Counted from the first letter of the stretch, positions 1-10,429 are shown. The stretch: 64,000 nucleotides of DNA from Psychromonas sp. MME1 (GCF_041080865.1 NZ_CP160906.1:1054001-1118000), one strand, 5' to 3'. Numbers and translations are program-made. The notes: generated from the letters alone by a model not told the origin.

Positions 1-1671
1 CTGTGCGCTAATCAGTAAAGTTTTTCCGACACGTTCACACACCGTTTCTGCGCAGGGGGGATCACCGTCGCATTAGGTAATTCTCATAAAGATGATTGGC
101 AATGGCATATGTATGACACTGTTAAAGGGTCTGATTATATTGGCGATCAAGATGCCATTGAATACATGTGCAAAACCGGGCCAGAGGTAGTTCGCGAGTT
201 AGAGAATATGGGCTTACCTTTTTCACGTTTCGAAGATGGTTCTGTTTATCAGCGTCCCTTCGGCGGACAATCTAAAGAATTTGGGGGTGAGCAGGCATCA
301 CGCACAGCAGCCGCTGCAGACAGAACTGGGCATGCGTTATTGCACACTCTATATCAACAGAACATTAAAAATAAAACGACGGTTTATTCTGAGTGGTATG
401 CCTTAGACTTGGTAAAAAATGATGACGGTGATGTGGTTGGTTGTACAGCCATTAATATAGAAAATGGTGAAGTCGTGATGTTTAAGGCACAGGCAACTGT
501 CCTTGCAACAGGGGGAGCTGGGCGTATTTATGCCTCTACTACGAATGCGCACATTAATACTGGAGACGGTGTCGGTATGGCGCTGCGTGCTGGGGTGCCG
601 GTACAAGATATGGAAATGTGGCAGTTCCATCCAACGGGTATCGCAGGTGCTGGTGTTTTGGTCACAGAAGGGTGCCGTGGCGAAGGTGGCTATCTATTGA
701 ATAAAGACGGGGAGCGTTTTATGGAACGTTACGCACCTAATGCAAAAGATTTAGCTGGACGAGACGTAGTAGCACGTTCGATTATGATCGAAATTCGTGA
801 AGGGCGGGGATGTGAAGGCCCTTGGGGGACTCATATTAAATTAAAGCTTGATCATTTGGGAAAAGAGGTTTTAGAAAGCCGTTTACCCGGTATTTGTGAG
901 TTATCCCGAACATTTGCCCATGTTGATCCCGTTAAAGAACCCATTCCGATTATTCCAACTTGCCATTATATGATGGGGGGAGTACCGACAACAGTTAATG
1001 GTCAAGTACTGAAAATGGATGAACATGGTAAAGATATCGAGGTAAAAGGTCTTTTTGCTGTCGGTGAAATAGCCTGTGTGTCAGTGCATGGGGCAAACCG
1101 CTTAGGAGGAAATTCACTGCTCGATTTAGTTGTGTTTGGACGTGCGACGGGCAAACATTTAGGTAAAGTGTTAAGCCAGGAAAACAGAGCTAAAGAGCCT
1201 ACAGAGCAAAATATTGAATCTGCTTTAGTGCGATTGAATCGTTGGGAAAATGGAACGGGTACGGAAGATCCTGTGCAGTTACGTAAAGATTTACAGGAGT
1301 GTATGCAAAGAAACTTTTCGGTTTTTCGAGAAGGTACTGCGATGGCGGAAGGTCTTGCTGAGTTAGCTGTATTACGTGAACGTCTACAGAATGCAAAATT
1401 AAGTGATAAAAGTACAGAATTTAATACTAATCGTATTGAATGTTTAGAGCTTGATAACTTGATGGAAACGGCCTATGCAACCGCCATGGCTGCAAATTAT
1501 AGAACAGAAAGTCGTGGTGCTCATAGTCGCTTTGATTTCCCAGACCGCGATGATACTAACTGGTTACATCACAGTATTTATAATCCTGAAACCAAGAGTA
1601 TGTGCAAAAGAGATGTGAATATGACGCCGCTATTACGTGACCCTTTTCCACCTAAAGCACGTGTTTACTAA
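1..1671 (+). CDS. sdhA: Succinate dehydrogenase flavoprotein subunit, 5'-partial and frameshifted
   Basis: Catalytic flavoprotein of respiratory complex II, oxidising succinate to fumarate on the inner face of the cytoplasmic membrane. The window opens inside the gene, at about residue 32 of the E. coli protein. Bases 2-58 read [19 protein letters not shown], which includes the His that carries covalent FAD. From base 61 the match continues as ITVALG in a different frame. The break falls in a run of six G (55-60); seven would restore QGGI. Further on are HPTG, the PTCHYMMGG active-site His region and [10 protein letters not shown]. The C-terminus ends normally at KARVY. It is followed 15 bp later by sdhB in the same operon; sdhC and sdhD should lie upstream. 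Family certain; whether the frameshift is real is open. Confidence 0.95.
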
Positions 1672-1686
1672 ATAAGGTTAATTGTT

Positions 1687-2400
1687 ATGAATGTTAATTT
1701 TTCTGTTTATCGTTACAATCCCGATATCGATTCTGCTCCATATATGCAAAGCATGTCATTGGAGATTGCTGAGGGATCGGACATGATGGTACTCGATGCA
1801 TTAATCGCCTTAAAGGAAGTCGATCCAACATTGTCTTTTCGTCGCTCTTGTCGTGAAGGGGTTTGTGGCAGTGATGGTGTAAATATTAATGGTAAGAATG
1901 GATTAGCCTGTATTACACCACTTTCCGATTTATTAAACAAAGGTGAAATAACGCTTCGTCCATTACCGGGATTACCAGTAGTCCGTGACCTTGTTATCGA
2001 TATGAGCCAATTCTATACACAGTATGAAAAAATTAAGCCATACTTGATCACTGATGAAAGGCATCCACCCGTTGGTGAATTTAAACAGTCTCCCCAACAG
2101 CGTGAAAAATTAGATGGATTATATGAGTGTATTTTATGTGCTTGTTGTTCAACCTCTTGCCCATCATTTTGGTGGAATCCTGATAAATTCATCGGTCCAG
2201 CTGGATTACTAGCCTCTTATCGCTTTTTAATTGATAGTCGTGATAGTGCAACTGAGCAACGTCTTGATGATCTTGATGATGCATTTAGTGTTTTTCGTTG
2301 CCATAGTATTATGAATTGCGTTAGTGTTTGCCCTAAGGGATTAAATCCCACTAAGGCTATTGGCAAAATTAAATCGATGTTGTTGCAACGAGCCATTTAG
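1687..2400 (+). CDS. sdhB: Succinate dehydrogenase iron-sulfur subunit
   Basis: Electron-transfer subunit of complex II, passing electrons from the SdhA flavin to ubiquinone through three iron-sulfur clusters. At 237 residues it is the usual length. The N-terminal ferredoxin domain has the [2Fe-2S] ligands in CREGVCGSDG plus a later Cys (GLACIT). The C-terminal domain carries the [4Fe-4S] and [3Fe-4S] ligands in CILCACCSTSCPSFWW and CHSIMNCVSVCPKGLNP. It starts 15 bp after the sdhA stop and precedes sucA by 48 bp, the classic sdh-suc operon order. Confidence 0.97.
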   Translation: MNVNFSVYRYNPDIDSAPYMQSMSLEIAEGSDMMVLDALIALKEVDPTLSFRRSCREGVCGSDGVNINGKNGLACITPLSDLLNKGEITLRPLPGLPVVRDLVIDMSQFYTQYEKIKPYLITDERHPPVGEFKQSPQQREKLDGLYECILCACCSTSCPSFWWNPDKFIGPAGLLASYRFLIDSRDSATEQRLDDLDDAFSVFRCHSIMNCVSVCPKGLNPTKAIGKIKSMLLQRAI

Positions 2401-2448
2401 TGGCGATAGTAATACATTTAATTGATAAGAAATATTTAAGGAATTTTC

Positions 2449-5262
2449 ATGCCAAATAATGTGATGGAAACATGGTTAGCCTCATCTCATCTTTCCGGGG
2501 CAAATTCCACTTATATTGAAGCGCTATATGAATCATATTTAGATGACCCTTTGGCTGTTGATGCTAATTGGCGCGCGGTATTTGATGAATTGCCAAAAGT
2601 AAGTGAATTACCCGAAGAAGCTCATTCCGTTATTCGTGAGCAAATTAGAGAATCGGCCAAAAAACCTAAATGCTTTACACCACCTAAAGGTGCCGTGCAC
2701 AACGACGCAAAGCAGGTGCAGGTTTTACAACTCATTGGCGCGTACCGTAACCGTGGACATGAGGTCGCAACACTTGATCCACTTGGTTTAAGTAAAACAG
2801 AAACCGTGACTGATTTAGATCCCTTTTATCATGAGTTAGAAGGCTCTGATCTTGATGCAAGTTTTAATGTCGGCTCCTATGCGGCTGCCAATGAAACGAT
2901 GATACTGCGTGATCTACTTACGTCATTAAAAAGCACCTATTGTGGTTCGATAGGTGTTGAATATATGCATATCACCAATTCAGACGAGAAGCGTTGGCTG
3001 CAAAATCGCATTGAATCTTGCGAAAGCCGTCCTTCGTTTAGCGAAGAAGCTAAACACCGTTTTCTTGAAGAGCTGACAGCAGCAGAAGGTCTTGAGCGTT
3101 ATATAGGCGCTAAATTTCCGGGTGCTAAACGTTTTTCATTAGAAGGTGGTGATGCGTTTGTGCCAATGCTTAAGGAATTGATACGCCGTGCTGGAGAGCA
3201 GGGGGCACAGGAAGTTGTATTAGGTATGGCACATCGTGGTCGTCTTAATGTTTTAGTTAATGTTTTAGGCAAAAAACCTAATCTATTATTTGATGAATTT
3301 GCTGGTAAACATAGTGAAGTGCATGGCTCTAGTGATGTAAAATATCATCAAGGTTTTAGTAGTGACTTTAAAACCCCTAAAGGTAATGTACATTTATCAC
3401 TGGCGTTTAATCCTTCCCATCTAGAGATTGTTAATCCGGTTGTATTAGGTTCTGTTCGTGCTCGACAGGAGCGTTTGCATAGCGTCGGTGAAAGTGTCTT
3501 ACCCATCACGGTGCATGGTGATTCGGCGATTGCTGGGCAGGGGATCGTACAAGAAACATTTAACATGTCACAAGCGCGAGCATTTAAGGTCAGTGGAACC
3601 GTCCGTATCGTGATTAATAACCAAATTGGTTTTACTACCTCTAATCCTCAAGATACACGTTCTACTCGCTACTGTACGGATATTGCTAAAATGGTACAGG
3701 CACCCATTTTTCATGTTAATGGTGATGATCCTGAAGCGGTTATTTTAGCAAGTCAAATAGCCCTTGATTTCCGTAATAAATTCAAACGCGATGTGGTTAT
3801 CGACTTAGTTTGTTACCGCCGTCATGGGCATAACGAAGCCGATGAGCCAAATGCCACTCAGCCTGTGATGTACCAAAAAATTAAAAAACATCCAACACCA
3901 CGTGAAATTTATGTCGCACAACTAGAACGTGAAGGGGTCATTGAACAGGGGTACGCACAGCAAATTATTGAACAATACCGTACCGCTTTAGATAATGGCG
4001 AGTGTGTTGTTAAAGAATGGCAGGCAATGCAACGCCCCTCCGTTGATTGGTCTCCTTACCTTAAACACGATTGGGATTCACACTATGATGCGCATTTCTC
4101 TAAGGAACGCTTACTTGAGTTAGCCAAAATTATTAGCAGTTATCCTGAAGATCATTTACAACATTCACGTGTTAAGAAAATTTATGCCGACCGTCAATTG
4201 ATGGCGCATGAAGAAAAACTTTGTGACTGGGGATTCGCAGAAAATCTTGCCTATGCAACGCTACTCGACTCTAAATATAACATTCGTTTAGTTGGCCAAG
4301 ACTCAGGACGTGGTACTTTTTTCCATCGTCATGCTGTGCTACATGAACAAAAAGAGGGCAGTTCCTATACACCGTTGAAGAATATATCTGATCAACAGGG
4401 ACACTTTGATGTTTATGACTCTGTTTTATCTGAAGCGGCAGTGCTTGCTTTTGAATATGGTTACTCTACTGCAGCGCCTAAAGGATTATGTATTTGGGAA
4501 GCACAATTTGGTGATTTTGCGAATGGTGCGCAGGTTGTTTTTGACCAATTCTTGTCATCAGGTGAACAAAAATGGGGACGTATGTGCGGACTGACCGTGC
4601 TGCTACCTCACGGTTATGAAGGTCAAGGACCAGAGCATTCATCGGGACGGTTAGAGCGCTATTTACAACTCTGTGCTGAGCATAATATGCAAGTGTGTGT
4701 CCCATCAACGCCGGCACAGATTTATCACATTTTACGACGTCAGGTTGTTCGCTCTATGCGTCGACCGCTAATCATTATGTCACCGAAATCATTGCTACGT
4801 CATCCTTTAGCGGTTTCTAATTTAGATGAATTAGCATCGGGCACATTTCAAAATGCGATTGCAGAAATTGATAATATAGATAGCACTTTAGTGGATCGCG
4901 TTATTTTATGTAGTGGTAAAGTTTATTATGAATTATTAGAAAAACGACGCGATGTTGGTCTTAATAATATTGCCATTATACGTATTGAGCAGCTATACCC
5001 GTTCCCCGTAGATCAAGTTAATCAGATTCTGGCTGATTATGCACATGTTAAAGATTTTGTCTGGTGCCAAGAAGAACCTCAAAATCAAGGCGCGTGGTAC
5101 TGCAGTCAGCATCATTTTAGAAGTGTATTACCTGAAGGTGCAAAATTGCATTATGCAGGAAGAGAAGCCTCAGCATCAACGGCAGTCGGCTATATGTCGC
5201 TACACATGAAGCAGCAAAAAGCATTGGTCAATAGCGCTCTTGCGATAGAGCAAGAGTCATAG
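2449..5262 (+). CDS. sucA: 2-oxoglutarate dehydrogenase E1 component
   Basis: Thiamine-diphosphate dependent decarboxylase (E1) of the 2-oxoglutarate dehydrogenase complex, making the succinyl-dihydrolipoyl intermediate on SucB. The 937 residues match the family length. The N-terminal segment (ETWLASSHLSGANSTYIEALY) resembles the E2-binding region. HRGRLNVLVNVLGK, GDSAIAGQGIVQE and GHNEADEP mark the ThDP and metal-binding core, and QLYPFPVDQ the C-terminal transketolase-like domain. An AAGGAA ribosome site precedes the ATG. It is followed by sucB after 46 bp. Confidence 0.97.
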   Translation: MPNNVMETWLASSHLSGANSTYIEALYESYLDDPLAVDANWRAVFDELPKVSELPEEAHSVIREQIRESAKKPKCFTPPKGAVHNDAKQVQVLQLIGAYRNRGHEVATLDPLGLSKTETVTDLDPFYHELEGSDLDASFNVGSYAAANETMILRDLLTSLKSTYCGSIGVEYMHITNSDEKRWLQNRIESCESRPSFSEEAKHRFLEELTAAEGLERYIGAKFPGAKRFSLEGGDAFVPMLKELIRRAGEQGAQEVVLGMAHRGRLNVLVNVLGKKPNLLFDEFAGKHSEVHGSSDVKYHQGFSSDFKTPKGNVHLSLAFNPSHLEIVNPVVLGSVRARQERLHSVGESVLPITVHGDSAIAGQGIVQETFNMSQARAFKVSGTVRIVINNQIGFTTSNPQDTRSTRYCTDIAKMVQAPIFHVNGDDPEAVILASQIALDFRNKFKRDVVIDLVCYRRHGHNEADEPNATQPVMYQKIKKHPTPREIYVAQLEREGVIEQGYAQQIIEQYRTALDNGECVVKEWQAMQRPSVDWSPYLKHDWDSHYDAHFSKERLLELAKIISSYPEDHLQHSRVKKIYADRQLMAHEEKLCDWGFAENLAYATLLDSKYNIRLVGQDSGRGTFFHRHAVLHEQKEGSSYTPLKNISDQQGHFDVYDSVLSEAAVLAFEYGYSTAAPKGLCIWEAQFGDFANGAQVVFDQFLSSGEQKWGRMCGLTVLLPHGYEGQGPEHSSGRLERYLQLCAEHNMQVCVPSTPAQIYHILRRQVVRSMRRPLIIMSPKSLLRHPLAVSNLDELASGTFQNAIAEIDNIDSTLVDRVILCSGKVYYELLEKRRDVGLNNIAIIRIEQLYPFPVDQVNQILADYAHVKDFVWCQEEPQNQGAWYCSQHHFRSVLPEGAKLHYAGREASASTAVGYMSLHMKQQKALVNSALAIEQES

Positions 5263-5308
5263 AGTCTCTAATTTTATAATCCAAATTTATATGTAGGAAG
5301 CATTAATT

Positions 5309-6463
5309 ATGATTGATATTTTAGTTCCAGAACTTCCCGAGTCGGTGGCTGATGCTACAGTTGCTGTTTGGCATAAACAGGCTGGTGATTACGTTGAAAG
5401 AGATGAAGTACTCGTTGAAATTGAAACCGATAAAGTAGTTTTAGAGGTACCTGCAACGGCATCGGGAACATTACAGGAGATCATTGAAGCAGAAGGCTCT
5501 ACCGTATTATCGAAACAATTACTCGGTAAATTAGTCGCAGGTGAAGCACCAGAAAAATCGAATATTATTGAAGAAAAAGCTCTCGTTGCAGATGCAAGCC
5601 CCTCGGTGCGACGTTTGATGCATGAGCACGGCATTGATGCTAGGCAAATTAAAGGCTCTGGCAAAGGTGGGGTGATAACCCGCGAGGATGTAGATAACTA
5701 TCGTGAATTAAAAAATAAAAATGCAACACCTCCGCAGGTTGATATTGTTGCAGCGGTTGCTGCCCGTAGTGATAAACGTGTCCCCATGACGCGTTTACGT
5801 AAGCGTGTCGCAGAACGCCTATTAGAGGCTAAAAATTCAACGGCAATGTTAACCACCTTTAATGAAGTGAATATGAAGCCAATCATGGATCTTCGTAAAC
5901 AGTATCAAGATGTCTTTGAAAAGAAACATGGTATTCGTTTAGGCTTTATGTCTTTTTATATTAAAGCCGTCACGGAAGCATTAAAACGTTTTCCTGAAGT
6001 AAATGCAGCGATCGATGGTGATGATATCGTCTATCATAACTTTTTCGATATCAGTATTGCCGTTTCTACACCGCGTGGGCTTGTAACACCCGTGTTGCGT
6101 GATACGGATACGCTAAGTGTCGCTGATATTGAAAAAGGCATCAAGGCATTAGCAATTAAAGGCCGAGATGGTAAATTAACCGTTGATGAGATGATGGGGG
6201 GGAATTTTACCGTTACCAATGGCGGTGTATTTGGCTCTTTATTATCAACTCCTATTATTAATCCACCACAGGCTGCTATTTTGGGAATGCATAAAATTCA
6301 AGACCGTCCTATGGCCGTCGATGGGAAGGTAGAAATTTTACCGATGATGTATTTGGCATTATCCTATGACCATCGTTTAATCGATGGTAAAGAGTCAGTT
6401 AGCTTTTTGGTAACAATCAAAGAGTTATTAGAAGATCCTACTCGCTTGCTATTAGATATATAA
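5309..6463 (+). CDS. sucB: Dihydrolipoamide succinyltransferase, E2 of 2-oxoglutarate dehydrogenase
   Basis: Core E2 enzyme that transfers the succinyl group from lipoyl-lysine to CoA. Domains in order: lipoyl domain with the lipoylated Lys in [12 protein letters not shown] (about residue 43), peripheral-subunit binding domain ([20 protein letters not shown], about 96-130), and the catalytic domain with the active-site His in [13 protein letters not shown] near the end. At 384 residues it is about 20 shorter than the E. coli protein, the loss being in the linkers flanking the E3-binding domain. The E3 gene (lpd) is not in the window. Confidence 0.97.
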   Translation: MIDILVPELPESVADATVAVWHKQAGDYVERDEVLVEIETDKVVLEVPATASGTLQEIIEAEGSTVLSKQLLGKLVAGEAPEKSNIIEEKALVADASPSVRRLMHEHGIDARQIKGSGKGGVITREDVDNYRELKNKNATPPQVDIVAAVAARSDKRVPMTRLRKRVAERLLEAKNSTAMLTTFNEVNMKPIMDLRKQYQDVFEKKHGIRLGFMSFYIKAVTEALKRFPEVNAAIDGDDIVYHNFFDISIAVSTPRGLVTPVLRDTDTLSVADIEKGIKALAIKGRDGKLTVDEMMGGNFTVTNGGVFGSLLSTPIINPPQAAILGMHKIQDRPMAVDGKVEILPMMYLALSYDHRLIDGKESVSFLVTIKELLEDPTRLLLDI

Positions 6464-6484
6464 CTAAATATTGTGAATAAATCT

Positions 6485-6516
6485 CTTTATTAACAATAGA
6501 TTAGATTTTAATAAAG
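6485..6516. promoter_or_regulatory. Inverted repeat between sucB and sucC
   Basis: CTTTATTAA (6485-6493) and TTAATAAAG (6508-6516) form a perfect 9-bp inverted repeat with a 14-bp loop, just upstream of the candidate sucC promoter. It could be an operator, an AT-rich activator site, or a weak attenuating hairpin after sucB. There is no T-run beyond ordinary composition. Confidence 0.4.
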
Positions 6517-6518
6517 TA

Positions 6519-6546
6519 TTGCGTCAGTACAGGCGGTCTATATAAT
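6519..6546 (+). promoter_or_regulatory. Candidate sigma-70 promoter for sucCD
   Basis: TTGCGT at 6519-6524, a 16-bp spacer, and a perfect TATAAT at 6541-6546, 35 bp before the sucC ATG. This suggests that sucCD can be transcribed separately from the sdhA-sucB unit. It is inferred from the consensus only. Confidence 0.65.
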
Positions 6547-6581
6547 AGTCGCATAATATAAATAACAAATGGAAATATATC

Positions 6582-7748
6582 ATGAATTTGCATGAATATC
6601 AGGCAAAGCAACTGTTTAAAGAGTATGGTCTCCCTGTACCGAAAGGAATGGCATGTGAAAGTGCAGAGCAGGCCGTTAATGCAGCTTCTCAATTAGGTGG
6701 TGATCGTTGGGTTATTAAATGCCAAGTTCATGCTGGTGGCCGTGGTAAAGCGGGTGGCGTTGAGTTAGTAAATAGTAAAGATGCATTACGTGACTTTGCC
6801 CATAAATGGTTAGGTAAAAACCTAGTTACTTACCAAACAGATGCAAAGGGACAACCCGTAAATAAGTTATTGGTAGAGGCGTGTAGCGACATTGCCAATG
6901 AACTTTATTTAGGTGCGGTCATTGATCGTGCTTCGCAACGAGTCACTTTTATGGCATCAACCGAAGGTGGTGTTGAAATTGAGAAAGTGGCAGAAGAAAC
7001 ACCTGAGCTGATCCATACCGTTTTAATTGATCCATTAGTTGGTCCTCAAGCTTATCAAGGTCGTGAATTGGCATTCAAATTAGGCCTTTCTGGCAAACAG
7101 ATCGGTCAGTTTACAAAGATTTTTCTTGGTTTAGCAAAAATGTTTACTGATAAAGATTTAGCTTTGCTAGAGATTAATCCATTAGTTGTGACGGGCAGCG
7201 ATGACCTAATCTGTTTAGATGGAAAAATCAGTATCGATGCTAATGCAATGTATCGTCAAAGTTTATTACATGAAATGCATGATACAACTCAGGATGATGA
7301 ACGTGAAATTCACGCTGCACAGTGGGAGCTTAATTATGTCGCACTTGATGGCAATATAGGTTGTATGGTCAATGGTGCTGGTCTTGCGATGGGAACGATG
7401 GATATCGTCCATTTACATGGTGGCAAACCTGCTAACTTCTTGGACGTTGGCGGTGGTGCAACTAAAGAGCGTGTTACTGAAGCCTTTAAAATAATTCTTT
7501 CAGATGACAAAGTAAAAGCAGTGCTAGTTAATATTTTTGGTGGCATTGTACGTTGTGATTTAATTGCAGAAGGTGTTATTGGTGCGGTTGCTGAGGTCGG
7601 TGTATCCGTTCCTGTTATTGTTCGTCTTGAAGGCAATAATGCAGATTTAGGCCGTAAAATTCTTGCTGAATCTGGTCTTAATATCATTGCAGCGACATCT
7701 CTAACGGATGCTGCTGAACAGTCAGTAAAAGCGGTAGGTGGCAAATAA
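6582..7748 (+). CDS. sucC: Succinyl-CoA synthetase beta subunit
   Basis: Beta subunit of the ADP/GDP-forming succinyl-CoA ligase, which makes succinate and a nucleoside triphosphate from succinyl-CoA. At 388 residues it has the standard length. The N-terminal ATP-grasp fold begins [20 protein letters not shown] and includes the Gly-rich GGRGKAGGV nucleotide loop. EINPLVV marks the metal site and [12 protein letters not shown] the C-terminal subunit-interface domain. Its stop overlaps the sucD start (TAATG), so the two are translationally coupled. It is separated from sucB by 118 bp that hold a promoter-like sequence. Confidence 0.97.
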   Translation: MNLHEYQAKQLFKEYGLPVPKGMACESAEQAVNAASQLGGDRWVIKCQVHAGGRGKAGGVELVNSKDALRDFAHKWLGKNLVTYQTDAKGQPVNKLLVEACSDIANELYLGAVIDRASQRVTFMASTEGGVEIEKVAEETPELIHTVLIDPLVGPQAYQGRELAFKLGLSGKQIGQFTKIFLGLAKMFTDKDLALLEINPLVVTGSDDLICLDGKISIDANAMYRQSLLHEMHDTTQDDEREIHAAQWELNYVALDGNIGCMVNGAGLAMGTMDIVHLHGGKPANFLDVGGGATKERVTEAFKIILSDDKVKAVLVNIFGGIVRCDLIAEGVIGAVAEVGVSVPVIVRLEGNNADLGRKILAESGLNIIAATSLTDAAEQSVKAVGGK

Positions 7749-8620
7749 TGAGCATTTTAATAAATAAAGATACCAAAGTAATTTGCCAAGGTTTTACTGG
7801 TGGCCAAGGAACTTTCCATTCTCAACAAGCTATTGAATATGGTACGCAGATGGTGGGTGGTGTTTCGCCTGGTAAAGGCGGACAAATCCATCTTGGTTTG
7901 CCTGTTTTCAATACGGTACGTGAAGCGGTAGAAAAAACGGGCGCGACGGCTTCTGTTATCTATGTGCCTGCGCCTTTTTGTAAAGATGCCATTTTAGAAG
8001 CGATTGATGCAGGTATAAAGTTAATCGTTACCATCACAGAGGGGATCCCAACGCTTGACTTGGTTGATGTAAAAATTAAGTTAGATCAAGCGGGTGTGGT
8101 GATGATTGGGCCAAACTGTCCCGGTGTGATAACCCCTGATGAATGCAAAATTGGTATTATGCCTGGTCACATTCATAAAAAAGGTAAAGTGGGCATTGTT
8201 TCTCGCTCTGGTACATTAACCTATGAAGCTGTAAAACAGACAACTGACGAAGGTTTTGGTCAATCAACCTGTGTTGGTATTGGTGGTGATCCAATTCCGG
8301 GTTCAAATTTCATTGATATTCTTAAATTATTTCAAGAAGATCCTGAAACTGAAGCGATCGTAATGATTGGTGAAATAGGTGGCACAGCGGAAGAAGAAGC
8401 CGCGGCATATATTAAAGCGCATGTTACTAAGCCTGTTGTTTCTTATATCGCTGGTGTTACTGCGCCTGCAGGCAAACGTATGGGCCATGCCGGTGCGATT
8501 ATAGCGGGTGGTAAAGGTACTGCTGAAGATAAATTTAAAGCGCTAGAAGATGCGGGTGTTAAAACCACCAAGTCTTTAGCTGAGATCGGTAGTGCTTTAC
8601 GCGAAGTGACTGGCTGGTAA
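7748..8620 (+). CDS. sucD: Succinyl-CoA synthetase alpha subunit
   Basis: Alpha subunit of succinyl-CoA ligase. It binds CoA through its N-terminal Rossmann domain ([13 protein letters not shown]) and carries the phosphorylated His in [12 protein letters not shown] near residue 245. [10 protein letters not shown] and GPNCPGVI are typical. At 290 residues it has the usual length. The ATG shares one base with the sucC stop codon. A strong intrinsic terminator follows, so this is the end of the operon. Confidence 0.97.
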   Translation: MSILINKDTKVICQGFTGGQGTFHSQQAIEYGTQMVGGVSPGKGGQIHLGLPVFNTVREAVEKTGATASVIYVPAPFCKDAILEAIDAGIKLIVTITEGIPTLDLVDVKIKLDQAGVVMIGPNCPGVITPDECKIGIMPGHIHKKGKVGIVSRSGTLTYEAVKQTTDEGFGQSTCVGIGGDPIPGSNFIDILKLFQEDPETEAIVMIGEIGGTAEEEAAAYIKAHVTKPVVSYIAGVTAPAGKRMGHAGAIIAGGKGTAEDKFKALEDAGVKTTKSLAEIGSALREVTGW

Positions 8621-8640
8621 GTTACTGGATTTTATCCCAT

Positions 8641-8670
8641 AAAAAAACCGCGTAATTTCGCGGTTTTTTT
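8641..8670. terminator. Intrinsic terminator after sucD, bidirectional
   Basis: A-run, CCGCG, a six-base loop TAATTT, CGCGG and a run of seven T. The hairpin plus flanking A and T runs works on either strand. It sits between sucD (+) and the convergent DUF3622 gene (-). Confidence 0.9.
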
Positions 8671-8696
8671 GTCTTTCAATTTCTGCTGATTAATTG

Positions 8697-9032
8697 TTAA
8701 TCTTCTAATTCTTCTTCGTCATAGGCTTCTAATGCTGCTAAACGCTTTTTCTCATACGCTGCAGCTGACGCTTCTTTTTCAGCGGCTATTTTCGCGGCAA
8801 GTTCATTACGAGCAGTACGTTTTTCAGCTTTGCGTTTATTACCTAACTGTAGGTTTTCTAAAAAGCCTTGTAACTCTTGTTTTGCCCATTGTTCTGCAAG
8901 CTCTTCTGTTTCGAAGCCTTTCATTCGTTTAGAAACACTTGTTCTACGCGCAGTAACACGACGCGTGATCTCTGCGTGCCACTGATCACCATCTTGGGTA
9001 ATACGGTAATCGAATTTGTTTTCTTGTGCCAT
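8697..9032 (-). CDS. DUF3622 family small protein
   Basis: A 111-residue, highly charged cytoplasmic protein. The N-terminal part (FDYRITQDGDQWHAEITRRV...RRTSVSKR) and the segment EQWAKQELQGFLENL match my memory of DUF3622 proteins of Vibrio and Shewanella. The C-terminal half is a basic then acidic Lys/Ala/Glu helix ending in EEELED. No catalytic motif is seen and the function is unknown. It is transcribed towards sucD and shares the terminator between them. An AGGAAA ribosome site lies before the ATG. Confidence 0.8.
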   Translation of the reverse strand: MAQENKFDYRITQDGDQWHAEITRRVTARRTSVSKRMKGFETEELAEQWAKQELQGFLENLQLGNKRKAEKRTARNELAAKIAAEKEASAAAYEKKRLAALEAYDEEELED

Positions 9033-9157
9033 TGTGGTTATTTCCTAGTACTTAAATTATTTATCTGTTTATTGGTATTGGTTTAATACTGCAGAGAATA
9101 AACAGTAATATAGAATTTTAACATATAAAGATATTTATACTGAGTGTTAATTTTAGC

Positions 9158-9499
9158 TTATTTATCTTTTAATGTTGGCCATGTAAAACCCTTCGATTTT
9201 ATCGGCGTGTTTTCTGAAGGGACTCTTTTAGTTTCAAGAATAGCGTTAATTAATTTTTTACAAGCGGGATTGTTTTTATGGAACGTTTTTAAGTATAAAA
9301 TTTCAACTTTGCTACGTGCCCATGGTGTTGTGCGCAAAAACTTTAAGCTTGATTTAAAACGAGGATTACTGAGAAAACAATTGATATTGAGTAGTTGACC
9401 CATCTTTTCCCAACCTAATTCTTTCTCAAGTTCGATAAGAATTTGCTCAAGTTTAATGCCATGAAGCGGATCATTACTATTAGTCATTATGCAGCCCAA
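9158..9499 (-). CDS. VF530 / DUF2132 family protein
   Basis: A 113-residue protein. The segment NDPLHGIKLEQILIELEKELGW...LLNINCFLSNPRFKSSLKFLRTTPWARSKVE...LYL is close to the VF530 (DUF2132) family, for which a DNA-binding role has been proposed from structure. The family core is about 65-70 residues. The extra C-terminal tail here (after LYLKTFHKNNPACKKL) is Lys-rich. The true start may be the Met of MTNSNDPLHG, four codons in. It stands alone between two unrelated genes. Confidence 0.8.
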   Translation of the reverse strand: MGCIMTNSNDPLHGIKLEQILIELEKELGWEKMGQLLNINCFLSNPRFKSSLKFLRTTPWARSKVEILYLKTFHKNNPACKKLINAILETKRVPSENTPIKSKGFTWPTLKDK

Positions 9500-9588
9500 A
9501 AGAAAAAGCCTATTGTAGCAGTATCATTAAAGGTTAGCACAAGATATAAAGTGTTAACTATGCTAAATTTGCTGAAGAGATTACAAAC

Positions 9589-10359
9589 ATGGTAATAATC
9601 ATGCAAAACAAAGCAACATTGTTAAATGAGTTACAAGTCGCGGCTATAGATCCCACGGGTGTCTTACTGATTCACTCTTCTATGAAAGCACTAGGCGAAA
9701 TAGAAGGGGGAGCTGAAACTGTTATTAATGCCTTTAGCGAATATATGCAAAATGGATTATTAATCATACCGACCCATACATGGGCACCACACTGTAACAG
9801 CGATAATCGCTATGATCCCGATACAGAGCCTGCTTGTACTGGTATACTTGGCGAACTATTTAGACAATGCAACGGGGTCGTGCGTTCTCTACATCCTACC
9901 CATTCAGTCGCTGCATTAGGTGATGATGCCGAAGCGTTTATTGCTGGCGAAGAACAATATGACACGCCCTGTCCACCCAATGGTGTGTGGGGAAGATTAG
10001 AGCAGTGCGATGCACAAATACTCTTTCTTGGCTGTCCGTTAAGTAAAAATACCTTTATTCATAGCATTGAAGAGAAATTTAATATTCCACTTAGGCTTAG
10101 TAAATCATTTAGCCAATATCAAATAAAAAATGGGGCTGAATGGATCTCACGTCCAATGCGTAAACATGAGTCACCCTGCGGAGATATTTCGCTCAATTAC
10201 GCAAAATTATTACCAGTTTTCTTACAAAGAGGCGCAGCAAAACAGGTCACCATAGGCGAATCGATAAGTTATTTATGCAGTGCTAATCAGATGGCTGCAA
10301 TATGTGGAGAATATCTTATAGATGATCCTGATTTTTTTGCACATGCTAATATGGAATAA
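9589..10359 (+). CDS. AAC(3)-family N-acetyltransferase
   Basis: The 256 residues have the aminoglycoside 3-N-acetyltransferase fold signature: LLIHSSMKALGEIEGGAETVINAF near the start, IPTHTWAPHC, HPTHSVAALGDDA (family HPxxSV motif) and LGCPLSKNTFIHSIEE. The family acetylates a 3-amino group from acetyl-CoA. Chromosomal members of marine bacteria are often close to YokD-like proteins of unknown substrate, so real antibiotic resistance cannot be assumed. A GAAGAG sequence supports the first ATG over the internal one at 9601. It is a monocistronic unit with a strong hairpin after it. Confidence 0.85.
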   Translation: MVIIMQNKATLLNELQVAAIDPTGVLLIHSSMKALGEIEGGAETVINAFSEYMQNGLLIIPTHTWAPHCNSDNRYDPDTEPACTGILGELFRQCNGVVRSLHPTHSVAALGDDAEAFIAGEEQYDTPCPPNGVWGRLEQCDAQILFLGCPLSKNTFIHSIEEKFNIPLRLSKSFSQYQIKNGAEWISRPMRKHESPCGDISLNYAKLLPVFLQRGAAKQVTIGESISYLCSANQMAAICGEYLIDDPDFFAHANME

Positions 10360-10391
10360 GCTTTTAATGAGAGGTGAAGGTGGGCGTTGTT

Positions 10392-10421
10392 ATGAGTAGT
10401 GAATTTTGATTCACTACTCAT
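10392..10421. terminator. Hairpin between convergent genes
   Basis: A perfect 13-bp stem (ATGAGTAGTGAAT / ATTCACTACTCAT) with loop TTTG, followed on + by a short T-rich stretch. It lies between the acetyltransferase (+) and the small exported protein (-), and is probably a shared terminator. Confidence 0.7.
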
Positions 10422-10429
10422 AGGGATTT

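Noticed and set aside
7334-7744. 136-codon antisense frame inside sucC
   Set aside because: It is the reverse-strand shadow of a strongly conserved gene, rich in Ser/Thr/Pro/Ile as such shadows are.
9589-10359. Calling the AAC(3)-family gene an antibiotic resistance gene
   Set aside because: The family match is good, but chromosomal relatives often have no known aminoglycoside activity. There is no mobile element or resistance context nearby.
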